From an uncultured Tropicimonas sp. (GTDB lineage Bacteria > Pseudomonadota > Alphaproteobacteria > Rhodobacterales > Rhodobacteraceae): DNA of 64,000 bases. Below the pieces are notes generated by a model. It saw only the letters and a program-made list of their open reading frames with translations, was not told the origin of the DNA and searched no databases. The position numbers were made by a program, and so were the translations under genes. Position 1 is the first letter of the stretch. Every line of letters starts with the position of its first letter. The DNA lies in contig CANMIP010000008.1 of assembly GCA_947497945.1 (NCBI GenBank), forward strand, positions 124,001 to 188,000. Reading direction: 5' to 3'. Positions 37,384-45,680 of the stretch are shown here, one piece after another.

Positions 37384-38412
37384 TCACTTTTTTTCCGTCA
37401 GCGTGAAGAACAGCCCGGCGAAGAGGATGAACCCTCCGAGGATCGCCGTCTGCCAGGTCGAGGGGATGCCGACCAGCACGAGCACGTTGTTGACCAGCGT
37501 GATCAGCAGGACCCCCAGCATCGTGCCGCCGACCGTTCCCGCGCCCCCGGTGATCCGCGCCCCGCCCAGCACGACGGCGGCGATCACCGCAAGCTCGCTG
37601 CCCGCGAGGTCGAACGGGTTTGCCAGCCGGTTGGCCGAGACATGCAGGATCCCCGCGATCCCTGCGAGCATTCCGGCGAAGGAAAAGACGAAAAGCTGCA
37701 CCCGAGGAACACGGAAGCCGAGCCGCTCGGCGATCTCCGGCTTGCCGCCAACAGCATAGATGGCCCGGCCGATCAGGGTCCGGTTGAGGATCACCCAGGT
37801 GACGCAGGCCGCGACAACCAGGATCAGCACATAGGCGGGCAGCTTCACCTCGAATTCCGAACTGTTGGTGATGGTCATCAGGTTGACCTGGCCGAACGCG
37901 TCCATGCTGACGGGAATGTTCATGAAGAGCGACGTGCCAATGAAGGTCAGCACGATGCCCCGGAAGGCATATTGGGTGCCGATGGTGACGATCAGCGCCG
38001 GCGCTTTCAGCCAGTTGACCAGCATTCCGTTGAGCATGCCGCAAAGCGTTCCGCCGGCAGCGCCCATGACGAGGATCGGCAGGATGCCGAGATCGGGGGC
38101 GTAGTTCACCACGAATTTGGTCACCGAATACATCACCAGCGCGGCGATGGAGGCGAAGGAGACCTCCAGCCCGCCCGCGGCCAGCACGGTCAGCACGCCG
38201 AGCGCGAAGAGGCCGCGCACGACCGAGGCGCGCAGGATGTCGAAGAGGTTCGCCACCTGCCAGAAGGAGGGATTGATTGCGCCGACCACGAGGCAGACGA
38301 GGCAGATCAGCAGCACCGGGAAGGCGATGGGGTTGCGCGCCAGCCATTCGATGGCCTGGGTGAAACGGTTTTCGCGGTCACGCGATGCGGTGCCGAAGGT
38401 GGTATCCGTCAT
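37384..38412 (-). CDS. ABC sugar permease (RbsC/LsrC-D type), second copy
   Basis: A 342-residue polytopic permease of the ribose/AI-2 class. Helices run from about residue 35 to the end, with a coupling region GFRVPRVQLFVFSFAGMLAG and the conserved GGARITGGAGTVGGTMLGVL. Its start overlaps the ATPase stop by four bases (ATGA). It pairs with the other permease of the same operon (41183-42190) to form a heterodimeric channel. Confidence 0.92.
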   Translation of the reverse strand: MTDTTFGTASRDRENRFTQAIEWLARNPIAFPVLLICLVCLVVGAINPSFWQVANLFDILRASVVRGLFALGVLTVLAAGGLEVSFASIAALVMYSVTKFVVNYAPDLGILPILVMGAAGGTLCGMLNGMLVNWLKAPALIVTIGTQYAFRGIVLTFIGTSLFMNIPVSMDAFGQVNLMTITNSSEFEVKLPAYVLILVVAACVTWVILNRTLIGRAIYAVGGKPEIAERLGFRVPRVQLFVFSFAGMLAGIAGILHVSANRLANPFDLAGSELAVIAAVVLGGARITGGAGTVGGTMLGVLLITLVNNVLVLVGIPSTWQTAILGGFILFAGLFFTLTEKK

Positions 38413-40022
38413 GCCTGCGCTCCCTCGCTTGCGTTGAGCTCATCGCCCTTGAGGCTCGCGCCCATTTCGACATAGAGCCGATCCTGCGTGATCTCGTCGG
38501 CCGGCACGACGGCCTTGATCCGTCCCTTCTGCATCACCGCGATCCGGTCGCAATTCTGCAGCAGTTCCGGCAGGTCGTCGCTGATGATCAGCACGCCCAT
38601 GCCGGCCTCCGCCTGGGCCTGGATGATGCGATAGATCGTGTCCTTGGAGCCGACATCGACGCCCACGGTCGGCCCGTGCAGGATCAGCACCTGTGGCGCC
38701 GTGGCCAGCCAGCGGCCGATCAGCACCCGCTGCTGGTTGCCGCCCGAGAGCGACTTGACCGGGGCGCTGACATCCGGCGCGACGATCTGCAACTCGCGGC
38801 TCATGCGCTCGGCCTCTTCCACCGCGCGGCGCTTGTCGAGCAGGCCGAAACGGTTGCGCAGCCGGTCGAGAATGCCCATCACCGTGTTGTCGAGGATCGG
38901 TTTTTCCAGGAACAGCCCCTCGGTCAGCCGGTCTTCGGGCACGTAGCCGATCCCGGCCTGCGAGGCGTCATTCGGCACTGCGAGATGCAGCGCCTTGCCC
39001 GCCATCGTGATCGCGCCCGTATCGGCGGGCGCCACGCCGGCCAGCGCCTTGGCCAGCTCGTTGCGCCCCGAATCCAGCAGGCCGGTCACGCCGAGGATCT
39101 CGCCGCGCGCCAGCGTCAGGTCGACATCGCGGAAGCCGCCCCGCCGCCCCAGTCCACGGACCTCCAGCAGCGGCGTTTGCGCCGCCCGCGCCTCCCGGTA
39201 GCGGCCCTCTTCCAGTTCGCGCCCGGTCATGAGGAAACCCAGCCGGGCCTTGGAAATCTCGCCGATATCGCAATCGGCAACCATCTCGCCGTCGCGCATG
39301 ACCAGCGCGCGGCCGCCGATCGCCTTGCACTCGTCGAGCTTGTGGGTGACGAAAAGCACCGCAACACCCTCGCGCTGAAGCTTTCGGACCACGGAGATCA
39401 GGTTCTCGACCTCGAAGCGGGTCAACGCGGTGGTCGGCTCGTCCATGATCACGAAGCGCGCCTTGCCGGCGATGGCGCGGGCGATGGCGACAAGCTGCCG
39501 GGTCGCGATGGGCAGCCGGGAGACCTCGGTCTTGCGGAATTTCGCATCCGTGGGCAGCTCGACCGCTTCCAGCGCCTTGCGCGCCGTCCGCCGCAACTGC
39601 CCCGGCTTCAGCCAGCGGAACAGCCGGCCATTCGACTGCACGAGCTGCTGGCTCAGCCCGATATTCTCGGCCACGCTCAGGTTCGGAAGCAGGGAGAGAT
39701 CCTGGTAGACGGTCTCGATCCCGGCGGCCAGGGCGCGGATCGGATCGAATTCCTGCTGTGCGGTCCCGTCGATCAGCAATTGCCCCTCGCTCTGGGGATG
39801 GGCGCCGGAGATCACCTTGATCAGGGTGCTCTTGCCGCAGCCATTTTCGCCGAGCAGGTGATAGATCTGCCCGGGCTCGATCTTCATGTCGACTCCGCGC
39901 AGCGCATGCACGCCGCCGAACCGCTTGTGCAGGTTGCGCACTTCGAGGAAGGGCGCCTGCGCCTCGGACGCCGGGAACTCCACGACGTTGTCTTGTGCTT
40001 CCTGTGTTTCCGAGCCTGCCAT
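38409..40022 (-). CDS. Sugar ABC transporter ATPase with two nucleotide-binding domains
   Basis: A 537-residue RbsA/LsrA-type subunit. The first domain has Walker A GENGCGKST, signature LPIATRQLVAIARAI and Walker B FVIMDEPTTALT. The second has a degenerate Walker A (GLLDSGRNE), signature LSGGNQQRVLIGRW and VLILHGPTVGVD, where the usual DEPT is replaced by HGPT. Residues 1-20 are acidic and extra. A degenerate second site is normal for this class. It serves the two permeases and receptor of this operon. Confidence 0.93.
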   Translation of the reverse strand: MAGSETQEAQDNVVEFPASEAQAPFLEVRNLHKRFGGVHALRGVDMKIEPGQIYHLLGENGCGKSTLIKVISGAHPQSEGQLLIDGTAQQEFDPIRALAAGIETVYQDLSLLPNLSVAENIGLSQQLVQSNGRLFRWLKPGQLRRTARKALEAVELPTDAKFRKTEVSRLPIATRQLVAIARAIAGKARFVIMDEPTTALTRFEVENLISVVRKLQREGVAVLFVTHKLDECKAIGGRALVMRDGEMVADCDIGEISKARLGFLMTGRELEEGRYREARAAQTPLLEVRGLGRRGGFRDVDLTLARGEILGVTGLLDSGRNELAKALAGVAPADTGAITMAGKALHLAVPNDASQAGIGYVPEDRLTEGLFLEKPILDNTVMGILDRLRNRFGLLDKRRAVEEAERMSRELQIVAPDVSAPVKSLSGGNQQRVLIGRWLATAPQVLILHGPTVGVDVGSKDTIYRIIQAQAEAGMGVLIISDDLPELLQNCDRIAVMQKGRIKAVVPADEITQDRLYVEMGASLKGDELNASEGAQA

Positions 40023-40061
40023 TGCGCGTCGAAGCTCCTTCGCGTCCTTGCCTTAGCGATC

Positions 40062-40088
40062 GGCCCGGCGCCGCGCGGGCGCCGGGCC
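40062..40088 (-). other. Perfect 11-bp GC hairpin after the receptor gene
   Basis: GGCCCGGCGCC pairs with GGCGCCGGGCC across a 5-base loop. On the minus strand it starts 13 bases after the receptor stop and lies before the ATPase gene. No T-run follows. It resembles the hairpins behind the two other receptor genes of this window. Confidence 0.6.
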
Positions 40089-40101
40089 GGGTTTCGAACC
40101 C

Positions 40102-41100
40102 CTAGAACGGGTATTCCTTGTAATTGGCGGCATCGACATCGACCCAGGCCTGGCCGCGCACGATGATGCCTTCGCCCGGTCCGGCGGAGACCTTGACGTT
40201 GTTGTAGCCCTGAACACCGAGATCCATGCCGTCCTTGATCTCTTCGCCCATCACCGTCATTTTCGTCAGGATATTCATGACATAGCCGGCATCGAGCGGA
40301 TCCCAGAAGGCGATGGAGTCAACCGCGCCCGTCTCGAGATAGGGGCCGGTATCCTTCGGCAGGCCAAGCCCGATCACGCAGGTCCGATCCTCGAGCCCGG
40401 CTTCCTCGACCGCGCGACCGATGCCGATCACGTCGATGGCGGAGCCGCCCTGGAAGCCCTTGATGTCCGGATAGGTACGCAGGATTTCCTTGGCGATCTC
40501 ATAGGCACGGTTGGCGTCGTTGAAGCTCTCGTTCTTCGGCGAGACCAGCTCCATCCCCGGGAACTTGGCGGCATATTCCTCGCCACCATCGGCCCATTGC
40601 ACATGGGTCAGCGAACCGAGCGAGCCGACGAAGGAGGTCCACTGGCCTTTTTCGCCCATGCATTCCACGATCTGCTCGGCAAAGTGGGCGCCGAATTCGT
40701 GGTTGTCGAAGGCTTCCATGTCGACCTGCGTGTTCTGCAGGTTGTCGGCCTCATGCGTGGTGATGACGATGCCGCGCTTCATGGCACGGCGCAGGACGCC
40801 TTCAAGTGCAGAGGGGTCCATCGGCACGATGGTGATGGCATCGACGTCCTGGGCGATCAGGTCCTGGATGATTGCCGTCTGCTGGGCGGCATCCGCCTTG
40901 GCCGGGCCGACCTGCCGGGCGGTGATCCCGTCCGTGTCGGCGCCATACTTGTCCACGCCCTCTTCCATGCGGGTGAACCAGTTTTCGCCGGTCACCTTGA
41001 CGACCGTGACAATCTCCTTGTCAGCGGCCGCGGCCGGAAGACCGATGCAGACCATGGCAAGTGCAGAGACCCCCGCCAGCAGCAGCTTCGAATGTCCCAT
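40102..41100 (-). CDS. Sugar ABC transporter substrate-binding protein (RhaS/LsrB-like)
   Basis: A 332-residue periplasmic receptor with signal peptide (KLLLAGVSALAMVCIGLPAA). The type I sugar-binding fold is visible: VTVVKVTGENWFTRMEEGVD, IIQDLIAQDVDAITIVPMDP, GIVITTHEAD and FQGGSAIDVIG. It belongs with the LsrB/RhaS group, which binds AI-2, rhamnose or small polyols. The LsrB ligand residues near the C-terminal domain do not seem to be kept, so AI-2 is not assured. The start at 41100 is preferred over 41154, which would precede the signal peptide with 18 charged residues. Confidence 0.92.
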   Translation of the reverse strand: MGHSKLLLAGVSALAMVCIGLPAAAADKEIVTVVKVTGENWFTRMEEGVDKYGADTDGITARQVGPAKADAAQQTAIIQDLIAQDVDAITIVPMDPSALEGVLRRAMKRGIVITTHEADNLQNTQVDMEAFDNHEFGAHFAEQIVECMGEKGQWTSFVGSLGSLTHVQWADGGEEYAAKFPGMELVSPKNESFNDANRAYEIAKEILRTYPDIKGFQGGSAIDVIGIGRAVEEAGLEDRTCVIGLGLPKDTGPYLETGAVDSIAFWDPLDAGYVMNILTKMTVMGEEIKDGMDLGVQGYNNVKVSAGPGEGIIVRGQAWVDVDAANYKEYPF

Positions 41101-41182
41101 AACGTCTATCCTCCTCAGAGTTCTGCCCACGAATGAATTCTGGCAGGGGCGCAAGGGGCGCCACCCCGGCCTCGTCTCCCGG

Positions 41183-42190
41183 TCAGGCCCTCCCTGGTCG
41201 GACCGGTGTCCGAAAACGCAGATACATGCTCAGATCGACCTTCGACGCCGCGAGGAACAGGAGCAGCAGCAGCCCCCAGGCGCAGTCACGGAAGAAGTTC
41301 GACAGGTGCATGAAGTTGAACAGGCTCGACATGAGCTGCAGCGCGCAGGCCGAGATCACGACGCAGATGACACGCCCATAGCCGCCCTCGGGGCGCACCC
41401 CGGCCATGACGGCGATCAGGATGGCGACCATCACGTAAGAGGTACCGTAGTCCCATTTCACCGAAGATGTGCGCGCGGCGATGATGATTCCGGCCACCGA
41501 GGCCAGCATGCCGGCGATGGTGTAGGTGATGAAATACATCCGCCGCACCGGGATGCCGGCATAGCGGGCGGCGACGTCGTTGCTGCCCAGCAGGAACAGC
41601 CGCATGCCGTATTTCGTGTAGCGCAGGACGATGGCCAGCGCGAAGGCGATGCCGAGGAAGAGCGCGAAGCTGATCGGCACCCCCATGACCGGCAGGTTGG
41701 CGAAATCGTCCAGCGGCGGGATATAGCCCAGCCGCAGCGCCGAACCGCCCGTCAGCCCCACGGCGACGCCGGTGAACAGCATCTGCGTCCCCAGGGTAGC
41801 GATGATCGGCGTCAGGCCGGCATAGCCCACCAGCGTTCCGTTGATCGCCCCGCCGAGAATGCCGACAACGATCGAGATCGCGGCAAAGACCCAGCAATAG
41901 AGCATCGGGGCATCGGTCGCGGTGGCAAATTGCGGGGCGAGGTTGAAGGCGATCACGCCTGACAGGTTCGCCAGCGCGATCCCGGAGAGGTCGATCCCGC
42001 CGCGCCCGGCAGCCATCGCCAGCATGACGCCGAGCGCCAGCAGGCCGAGTTCGGAAACCTGGGTCGCCATGGATTGCATGCTGTACAGGCCGACGAATTT
42101 GGGGCCGACAAGGAACAGGGACGCCACGATTACCACCGCATTCACCAGGGCCAGGAAACCAAGCTGCCCGTCATAGAATTTCGAAGACAT
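41183..42190 (-). CDS. ABC sugar permease (RbsC/LsrC-D type), first copy
   Basis: A 335-residue polytopic permease and first gene of the operon. GGIDLSGIALANLSGVIAFN and IIATLGTQMLFTGVAVGL are typical, and the coupling region is FLLGSNDVAARYAGIPVRRM. The order permease, receptor, ATPase, permease is followed directly by the DhaK/DhaL genes. All eight genes from 42190 to 32880 point the same way, with overlaps or short gaps. Confidence 0.92.
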   Translation of the reverse strand: MSSKFYDGQLGFLALVNAVVIVASLFLVGPKFVGLYSMQSMATQVSELGLLALGVMLAMAAGRGGIDLSGIALANLSGVIAFNLAPQFATATDAPMLYCWVFAAISIVVGILGGAINGTLVGYAGLTPIIATLGTQMLFTGVAVGLTGGSALRLGYIPPLDDFANLPVMGVPISFALFLGIAFALAIVLRYTKYGMRLFLLGSNDVAARYAGIPVRRMYFITYTIAGMLASVAGIIIAARTSSVKWDYGTSYVMVAILIAVMAGVRPEGGYGRVICVVISACALQLMSSLFNFMHLSNFFRDCAWGLLLLLFLAASKVDLSMYLRFRTPVRPGRA

Positions 42191-42811
42191 CTCTCCCCCT
42201 CGGCATTCCCGGAATCACGCGAGGTCGGGCGCGGCGCCACCTCGGCATAATGCATACGCTAGAATCGCCTTTTACATATGTCAACAGCAAGTAGACAATT
42301 GATCTATCCGCCTCACATGCTCCCCTGGCGCACGGGCCGAGCGCATTCAGAAAACAGCCCCCTCAAGGGCCGCAAAATCCGAATGCAGACCCCGAAAGGG
42401 TCTGCAAGACCCCAGGCATGCAACCCTCCGCGACAGAAACTCCGACGTAAACCATTTAAATTCAAGCCACTGTAAAGAATTGAAACGCTGCCGCATCAAA
42501 AGTCATCATGCAATTGACAAAAGTACGAGCGCTCTCTAAAGTCCGGTCCAAATGCGCTTGCGGCCCGATGCGTCGCCAACCGGACGCATGAACGGGATCA
42601 CGGAACGAATGCTTCCAGAGGCTTCCACTGCACATCCGAAAGGCGAAAGCCTCAATAAGATATATTTGCGCCTCCGCTTTATGGGCGGTTGCGCCGGCTC
42701 GACGACCTCATCCGGACGCCGGGCAAACATCGTTCTTCGGCACAACCCCGGCAACAGAAAATGCCGGGCGGGTCGGTGACGATCTGGACGAAATGACAGG
42801 AGGCTTTAGAT
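42191..42811. promoter_or_regulatory. Divergent control region with a TTnACATATGTnAA palindrome
   Basis: This 621-base region separates the importer/kinase operon from the TIM-barrel gene and holds no gene. It is distinctly AT-rich between about 42240 and 42680. A 14-base palindrome TTTACATATGTCAA lies at 42271-42284, about 80 bases before the permease start. SorC-type regulators often bind palindromes with an ATAT core, so this is a candidate site for the SorC-DhaK protein. The ribosome site of the rightward gene (AGGAGG) is at its right edge. Confidence 0.5.
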
Positions 42812-43744
42812 ATGTCGAAATACAGATGGACCCGCGATAACTGGCCAATCGCTTGCGCAATGATCCCCTTCGCACCCACGCTGCCCGATGGCTCGCTGGT
42901 GCAGGATGCGTCGGCGGAGGTCTGGGACGAGGCGCTGGCGCAGGTGGCCGACGAGGGCTTCACCGAGCTTGACCCGACCGACAGCTGGATGCGGGTGGCC
43001 GATCTCGAACCCTCCCGGCTCAACGAGTTCAAGGCGGTGGTCAAGCAGAACGGCCTGACGATCCCCTCCATGTCGACCTCGCGCAAATGCGTGATCGACC
43101 CCGAGGTGGGCGACGAGATGCTGGCCTATTGCCACCGCTTTCTCGACACCGCCGCCGATCTCGGCGCGGAGGAAGTGGCGTTCGGCTTCTTCGGCCCCTT
43201 CACCGAGGCACAGACCAAGGAACTGTGGTTCTGGCTGGCCGAGGGTTACACCAATCCCGACGATCCGGCGACATGGAAGCTGGCTGTCGAGCGCATTCGG
43301 GAACTGGCAGACCACGCCAAGGAAGTCGGCATCACCATCGCCATGGAGATGTATGAGGACACCTATATCGGCACGCCCGAGAGCGCCGTACGCTTCGTGA
43401 CGGACGTGGATCGCGACAATGTCGGCATCTGCGCCGATATCGGCAACCTCGTGCGCCTGCATCGCCCGATGCCGAAATGGAACGAGATGCTGGCCCAGGT
43501 CGCGCCCTTCATGAAGTACTGGCACGTCAAGAACTACATCCGCGACGAGGACCCGGCGACCGGCACATACTCCTCCGCGCCGGTGCCGATCGAGTTCGGT
43601 ATCATCAACTACCGTGAGGCGATCCGGATGGCGCTGGCCGAGGGCTTTGCCAGCCCGATCCTTCTGGAGAGCTATGGCGGCGACGGCCTGTCGGTTTGCG
43701 GCAAGAACCTCCAGACCCTGCGTCGCATTCTGCCGCGCGCCTGA
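42812..43744 (+). CDS. Sugar phosphate isomerase/epimerase-like TIM-barrel protein
   Basis: A 310-residue protein of the AP-endonuclease-2/xylose-isomerase-like barrel family. Likely metal ligands lie in AMEMYEDTYIGT (Glu), GICADIGNLVRLHRP (Asp and His), YWHVKNYIRD (His) and ILLESYGGDG (Glu). Members isomerise or epimerise keto-sugars, their phosphates or hydroxypyruvate. The ATG follows ACAGGAGG. It diverges from the importer/kinase operon and probably converts the substrate or its phosphate. Confidence 0.87.
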   Translation: MSKYRWTRDNWPIACAMIPFAPTLPDGSLVQDASAEVWDEALAQVADEGFTELDPTDSWMRVADLEPSRLNEFKAVVKQNGLTIPSMSTSRKCVIDPEVGDEMLAYCHRFLDTAADLGAEEVAFGFFGPFTEAQTKELWFWLAEGYTNPDDPATWKLAVERIRELADHAKEVGITIAMEMYEDTYIGTPESAVRFVTDVDRDNVGICADIGNLVRLHRPMPKWNEMLAQVAPFMKYWHVKNYIRDEDPATGTYSSAPVPIEFGIINYREAIRMALAEGFASPILLESYGGDGLSVCGKNLQTLRRILPRA

Positions 43745-43911
43745 TCGCGGCGCAGTTTAGGAAAACGTGCTGTTGAGGCCGCCCCGCGGGTGGCCCAACC
43801 GATCCGGTTTCCACGAGACCGACCGTCGAAACAAGCCGTTGCAAACGCTGAAAAAGCAAAGCCCGCCCTCGCGATGACGCCTTGCTTGTGGTGGGACTCG
43901 ATACAAGAAAG

Positions 43912-43946
43912 CCTGTCGCGATGGTCGCGGCAGGCTATCGTTTTTT
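43912..43946 (+). terminator. Intrinsic terminator downstream of the TIM-barrel gene
   Basis: CCTGTCGCG pairs with CGCGGCAGG (one mismatch) across ATGGT and is followed six bases later by TTTTTT. It lies 168 bases after the stop. Nothing else is seen between 43745 and the IS remnant at 44085. Confidence 0.75.
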
Positions 43947-44084
43947 CGAACAAAACGGACGCCATCATTGCCGTCCAACGCTGTGGATGTGCGAGTAATT
44001 ATCTCGCTGGAGCGCCCCCGTCCCTGCTGCAAGGAAAACTCGGAAAATCGGCAAGGTTTTTCTTCTGGTTTCAAAGCAGGGTCA

Positions 44085-44690
44085 AAAATTCTTAGGCTCT
44101 GGACCCATTGATTTGGTTGCGGTCGATGCACCGGGCTGAGTCACGCTCCTGAACTTCAAGCGCGGGATGAGCAACTTGGTCTGGCCGAGCGCCGAGCAGA
44201 TGGCTCGGTTGAAGCCGAGTTTTCCCAAGAGCGATGGCAAGCCACGTGTCGATGATCGGCATGTGTTGAGCGGGATTATCTTCATCAATGGCAACGGCTT
44301 GAAAGGGTCGGATGCTCCAAGGGAGTACGGCCCGCTTTGGACCTTCGACAACCGCTGAAAACGATGGAGCGACAAGGGCGTGTTTGCCCGGATCATGGAC
44401 GGGTTGGCCGCCGATTGGATGATCGCTGATCGCGGATACGATGCAGACCGGTTCCGGGATGGCTTGAAAGACAAGGCGAGACGGCCCTACATCCCAGGCA
44501 GGAAGTCTCGCGACACGCCGGGGCGATACGACACGCGCAGATACAAGCGTCGCAACCGTATCGAGATCATGTTCGTTCGGGTGAAGGATTGGCGTCGCGT
44601 AGCAACACGCACCGACAGATGTCCGAAGGTATTCCTGTCGGCCATCTTTCTGACGTCAACGCTTATGGGGCCAAATGGGGCAATTTGATA
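44085..44690 (+). mobile_element. IS5-family (IS427-like) insertion sequence remnant
   Basis: A broken IS5-type element. The left end carries TTAGGCTCTGGACCCATT, a typical end sequence of this group; a matching right end is not clearly kept. The transposase frame starts at 44167 (MSNLVWPSAEQMARLKPSFP). At 44356-44358 it has a TGA where relatives have Trp (NR-stop-KRWSDKGVFARIM). A large internal piece is missing between MDGLAA and DWMIADRGYDADRFRD, which removes the first catalytic Asp region. The end (VFLSAIFLTSTL) is typical. It cannot code an active transposase. Confidence 0.88.
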
Positions 44691-44694
44691 AGAG

Positions 44695-44852
44695 AGTGTT
44701 TCTGGCTCATCGTCACCACAGGGAGTGGGACATGAGACAGCCAACCAAGAGCCCCGGCGAGAAGATCGTCAAGGATATCAAGCGGGCCACTCGCAGGCAG
44801 TATACGTCGGAAGAGAAGATCCGGATCGTCCTCGATGGTTTGCGGGGCGACC
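44695..44852 (+). mobile_element. IS3-family OrfA fragment
   Basis: From ATG 44732 the frame reads MRQPTKSPGEKIVKDIKRAT, then YTSEEKIRIVLDGLRG, the N-terminus of an IS3-group OrfA. Relatives continue with a second helix-turn-helix half, but here the match ends at about 44852 inside a foreign gene. Only about 40 codons of OrfA and no OrfB remain. Confidence 0.85.
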
Positions 44853-45188
44853 CGACCCAACGTTGCGCCAGCTTTCGCCACCGTCTTCGGACACGGCCAA
44901 CCCGCCGCCTTCCAGCGCGGTGATCACGCGGTCCTGACGCTCCGGGTGGCCGGTCAATGCTGTGAGTCGCCTGTCCGGCCCGGTGCTGTCACGCCATGTG
45001 GCACCGCCGTCCTCGCTCCGCAGAAGGCTGTTTCCGGCGGCAAGGACGGTGCTGCCTGCGAAGGCGCGTGCGATCGTTCGAGGGGCCGTTGTCGCGAAGA
45101 GCGGATGTGCTGTCGCGATAATCAAGGCTCCCGTGGCGGCACCGAGAAAGGTACGCCGGGAAATCCCGCCTGTCTTTGGTATGGTCAT
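44853..45188 (-). pseudogene. BNR-repeat Tat-secreted protein, cut by the IS3 fragment
   Basis: The N-terminal 110 or so residues remain. A Tat signal (GISRRTFLGAATGALIIATA) is followed by two sialidase-type BNR/Asp-box repeats (LLRSEDGGATW and LAVSEDGGESW). The reading frame then runs into the IS3 fragment and loses similarity. Intact relatives are several hundred residues long and form beta-propellers. The start at 45188 follows AAAAGGG. It is the last gene in the direction of the two-component operon, so it probably belonged to the same metal-response unit. Confidence 0.8.
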
Positions 45189-45274
45189 TTTCCCTTTTCC
45201 GAGATTGGGGCCGCATTGGCCAAAAGGCCCGCGGTATCGTTCCCAGAAGCTACGCCGGAGACCGGCGCGGAGAG

Positions 45275-45571
45275 TCAGATCGGAAAATGGGATCGCGGCG
45301 GCGAAGTCGCCGGTGGGTCTGACCGCCCCGGAATGACTGTGCGGTGGACTTCGTGCTCGGTCACTCTCTCAACATTGGCTACTGCGCCGATGCCGGGAAA
45401 GACGGCCAACACCAGCGACACGCAATCGCCGGCGCAACCGGTGACGTCCTCCATGTCGTCGCAGCTATCGCAATCCGTCATGTTCCCGGAATACACGGAG
45501 GCCATTTCTGCGGTCATCCCGCCCAAGGAGGCCACCTGCGCCACCGACCCCAACAGGAAAGCGGTGAGCAA
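45275..45571 (-). CDS. Small Cys-containing exported protein, possibly broken near its start
   Basis: An unrecognised small protein with a hydrophobic start (LTAFLLGSVAQVASLG) and a paired-Cys segment (MTDCDSCDDMEDVTGCAGDC) that could bind metal. The frame opens at a TTG at 45571. Directly upstream, in the same frame, GTG 45604 and eight codons (VTSLFNLF) precede a TGA. They would extend the hydrophobic stretch into a full signal peptide, so a nonsense mutation is plausible. It lies between the kinase and the BNR-repeat remnant, same strand. Confidence 0.5.
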   Translation of the reverse strand: MLTAFLLGSVAQVASLGGMTAEMASVYSGNMTDCDSCDDMEDVTGCAGDCVSLVLAVFPGIGAVANVERVTEHEVHRTVIPGRSDPPATSPPRSHFPI

Positions 45572-45680
45572 ACCGATTCAGAACAGGTTGAACAGGCTTG
45601 TCACGGCTGAAAGCTTCTCTGTCCGAGGCGGCGTTGTCGATGCGTCATGGATGCAATTCGCCGTGATTGGAGACTTGTCA

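Noticed and set aside
36559-38475. 638-codon open frame on the plus strand
   Set aside because: Antisense to DhaK and the permease. No ribosome site, and a sequence of charged residues typical of a shadow frame.
40091-40101. TTTCGAACCC, resembling a tRNA T-loop, downstream of the sugar receptor
   Set aside because: No acceptor stem or anticodon arm can be built around it.
40102-42190. Naming the importer lsrABCD (autoinducer-2)
   Set aside because: The layout and SorC control are Lsr-like, but no LsrK, LsrF or LsrG gene is present and the receptor does not clearly keep the AI-2 ligand residues.
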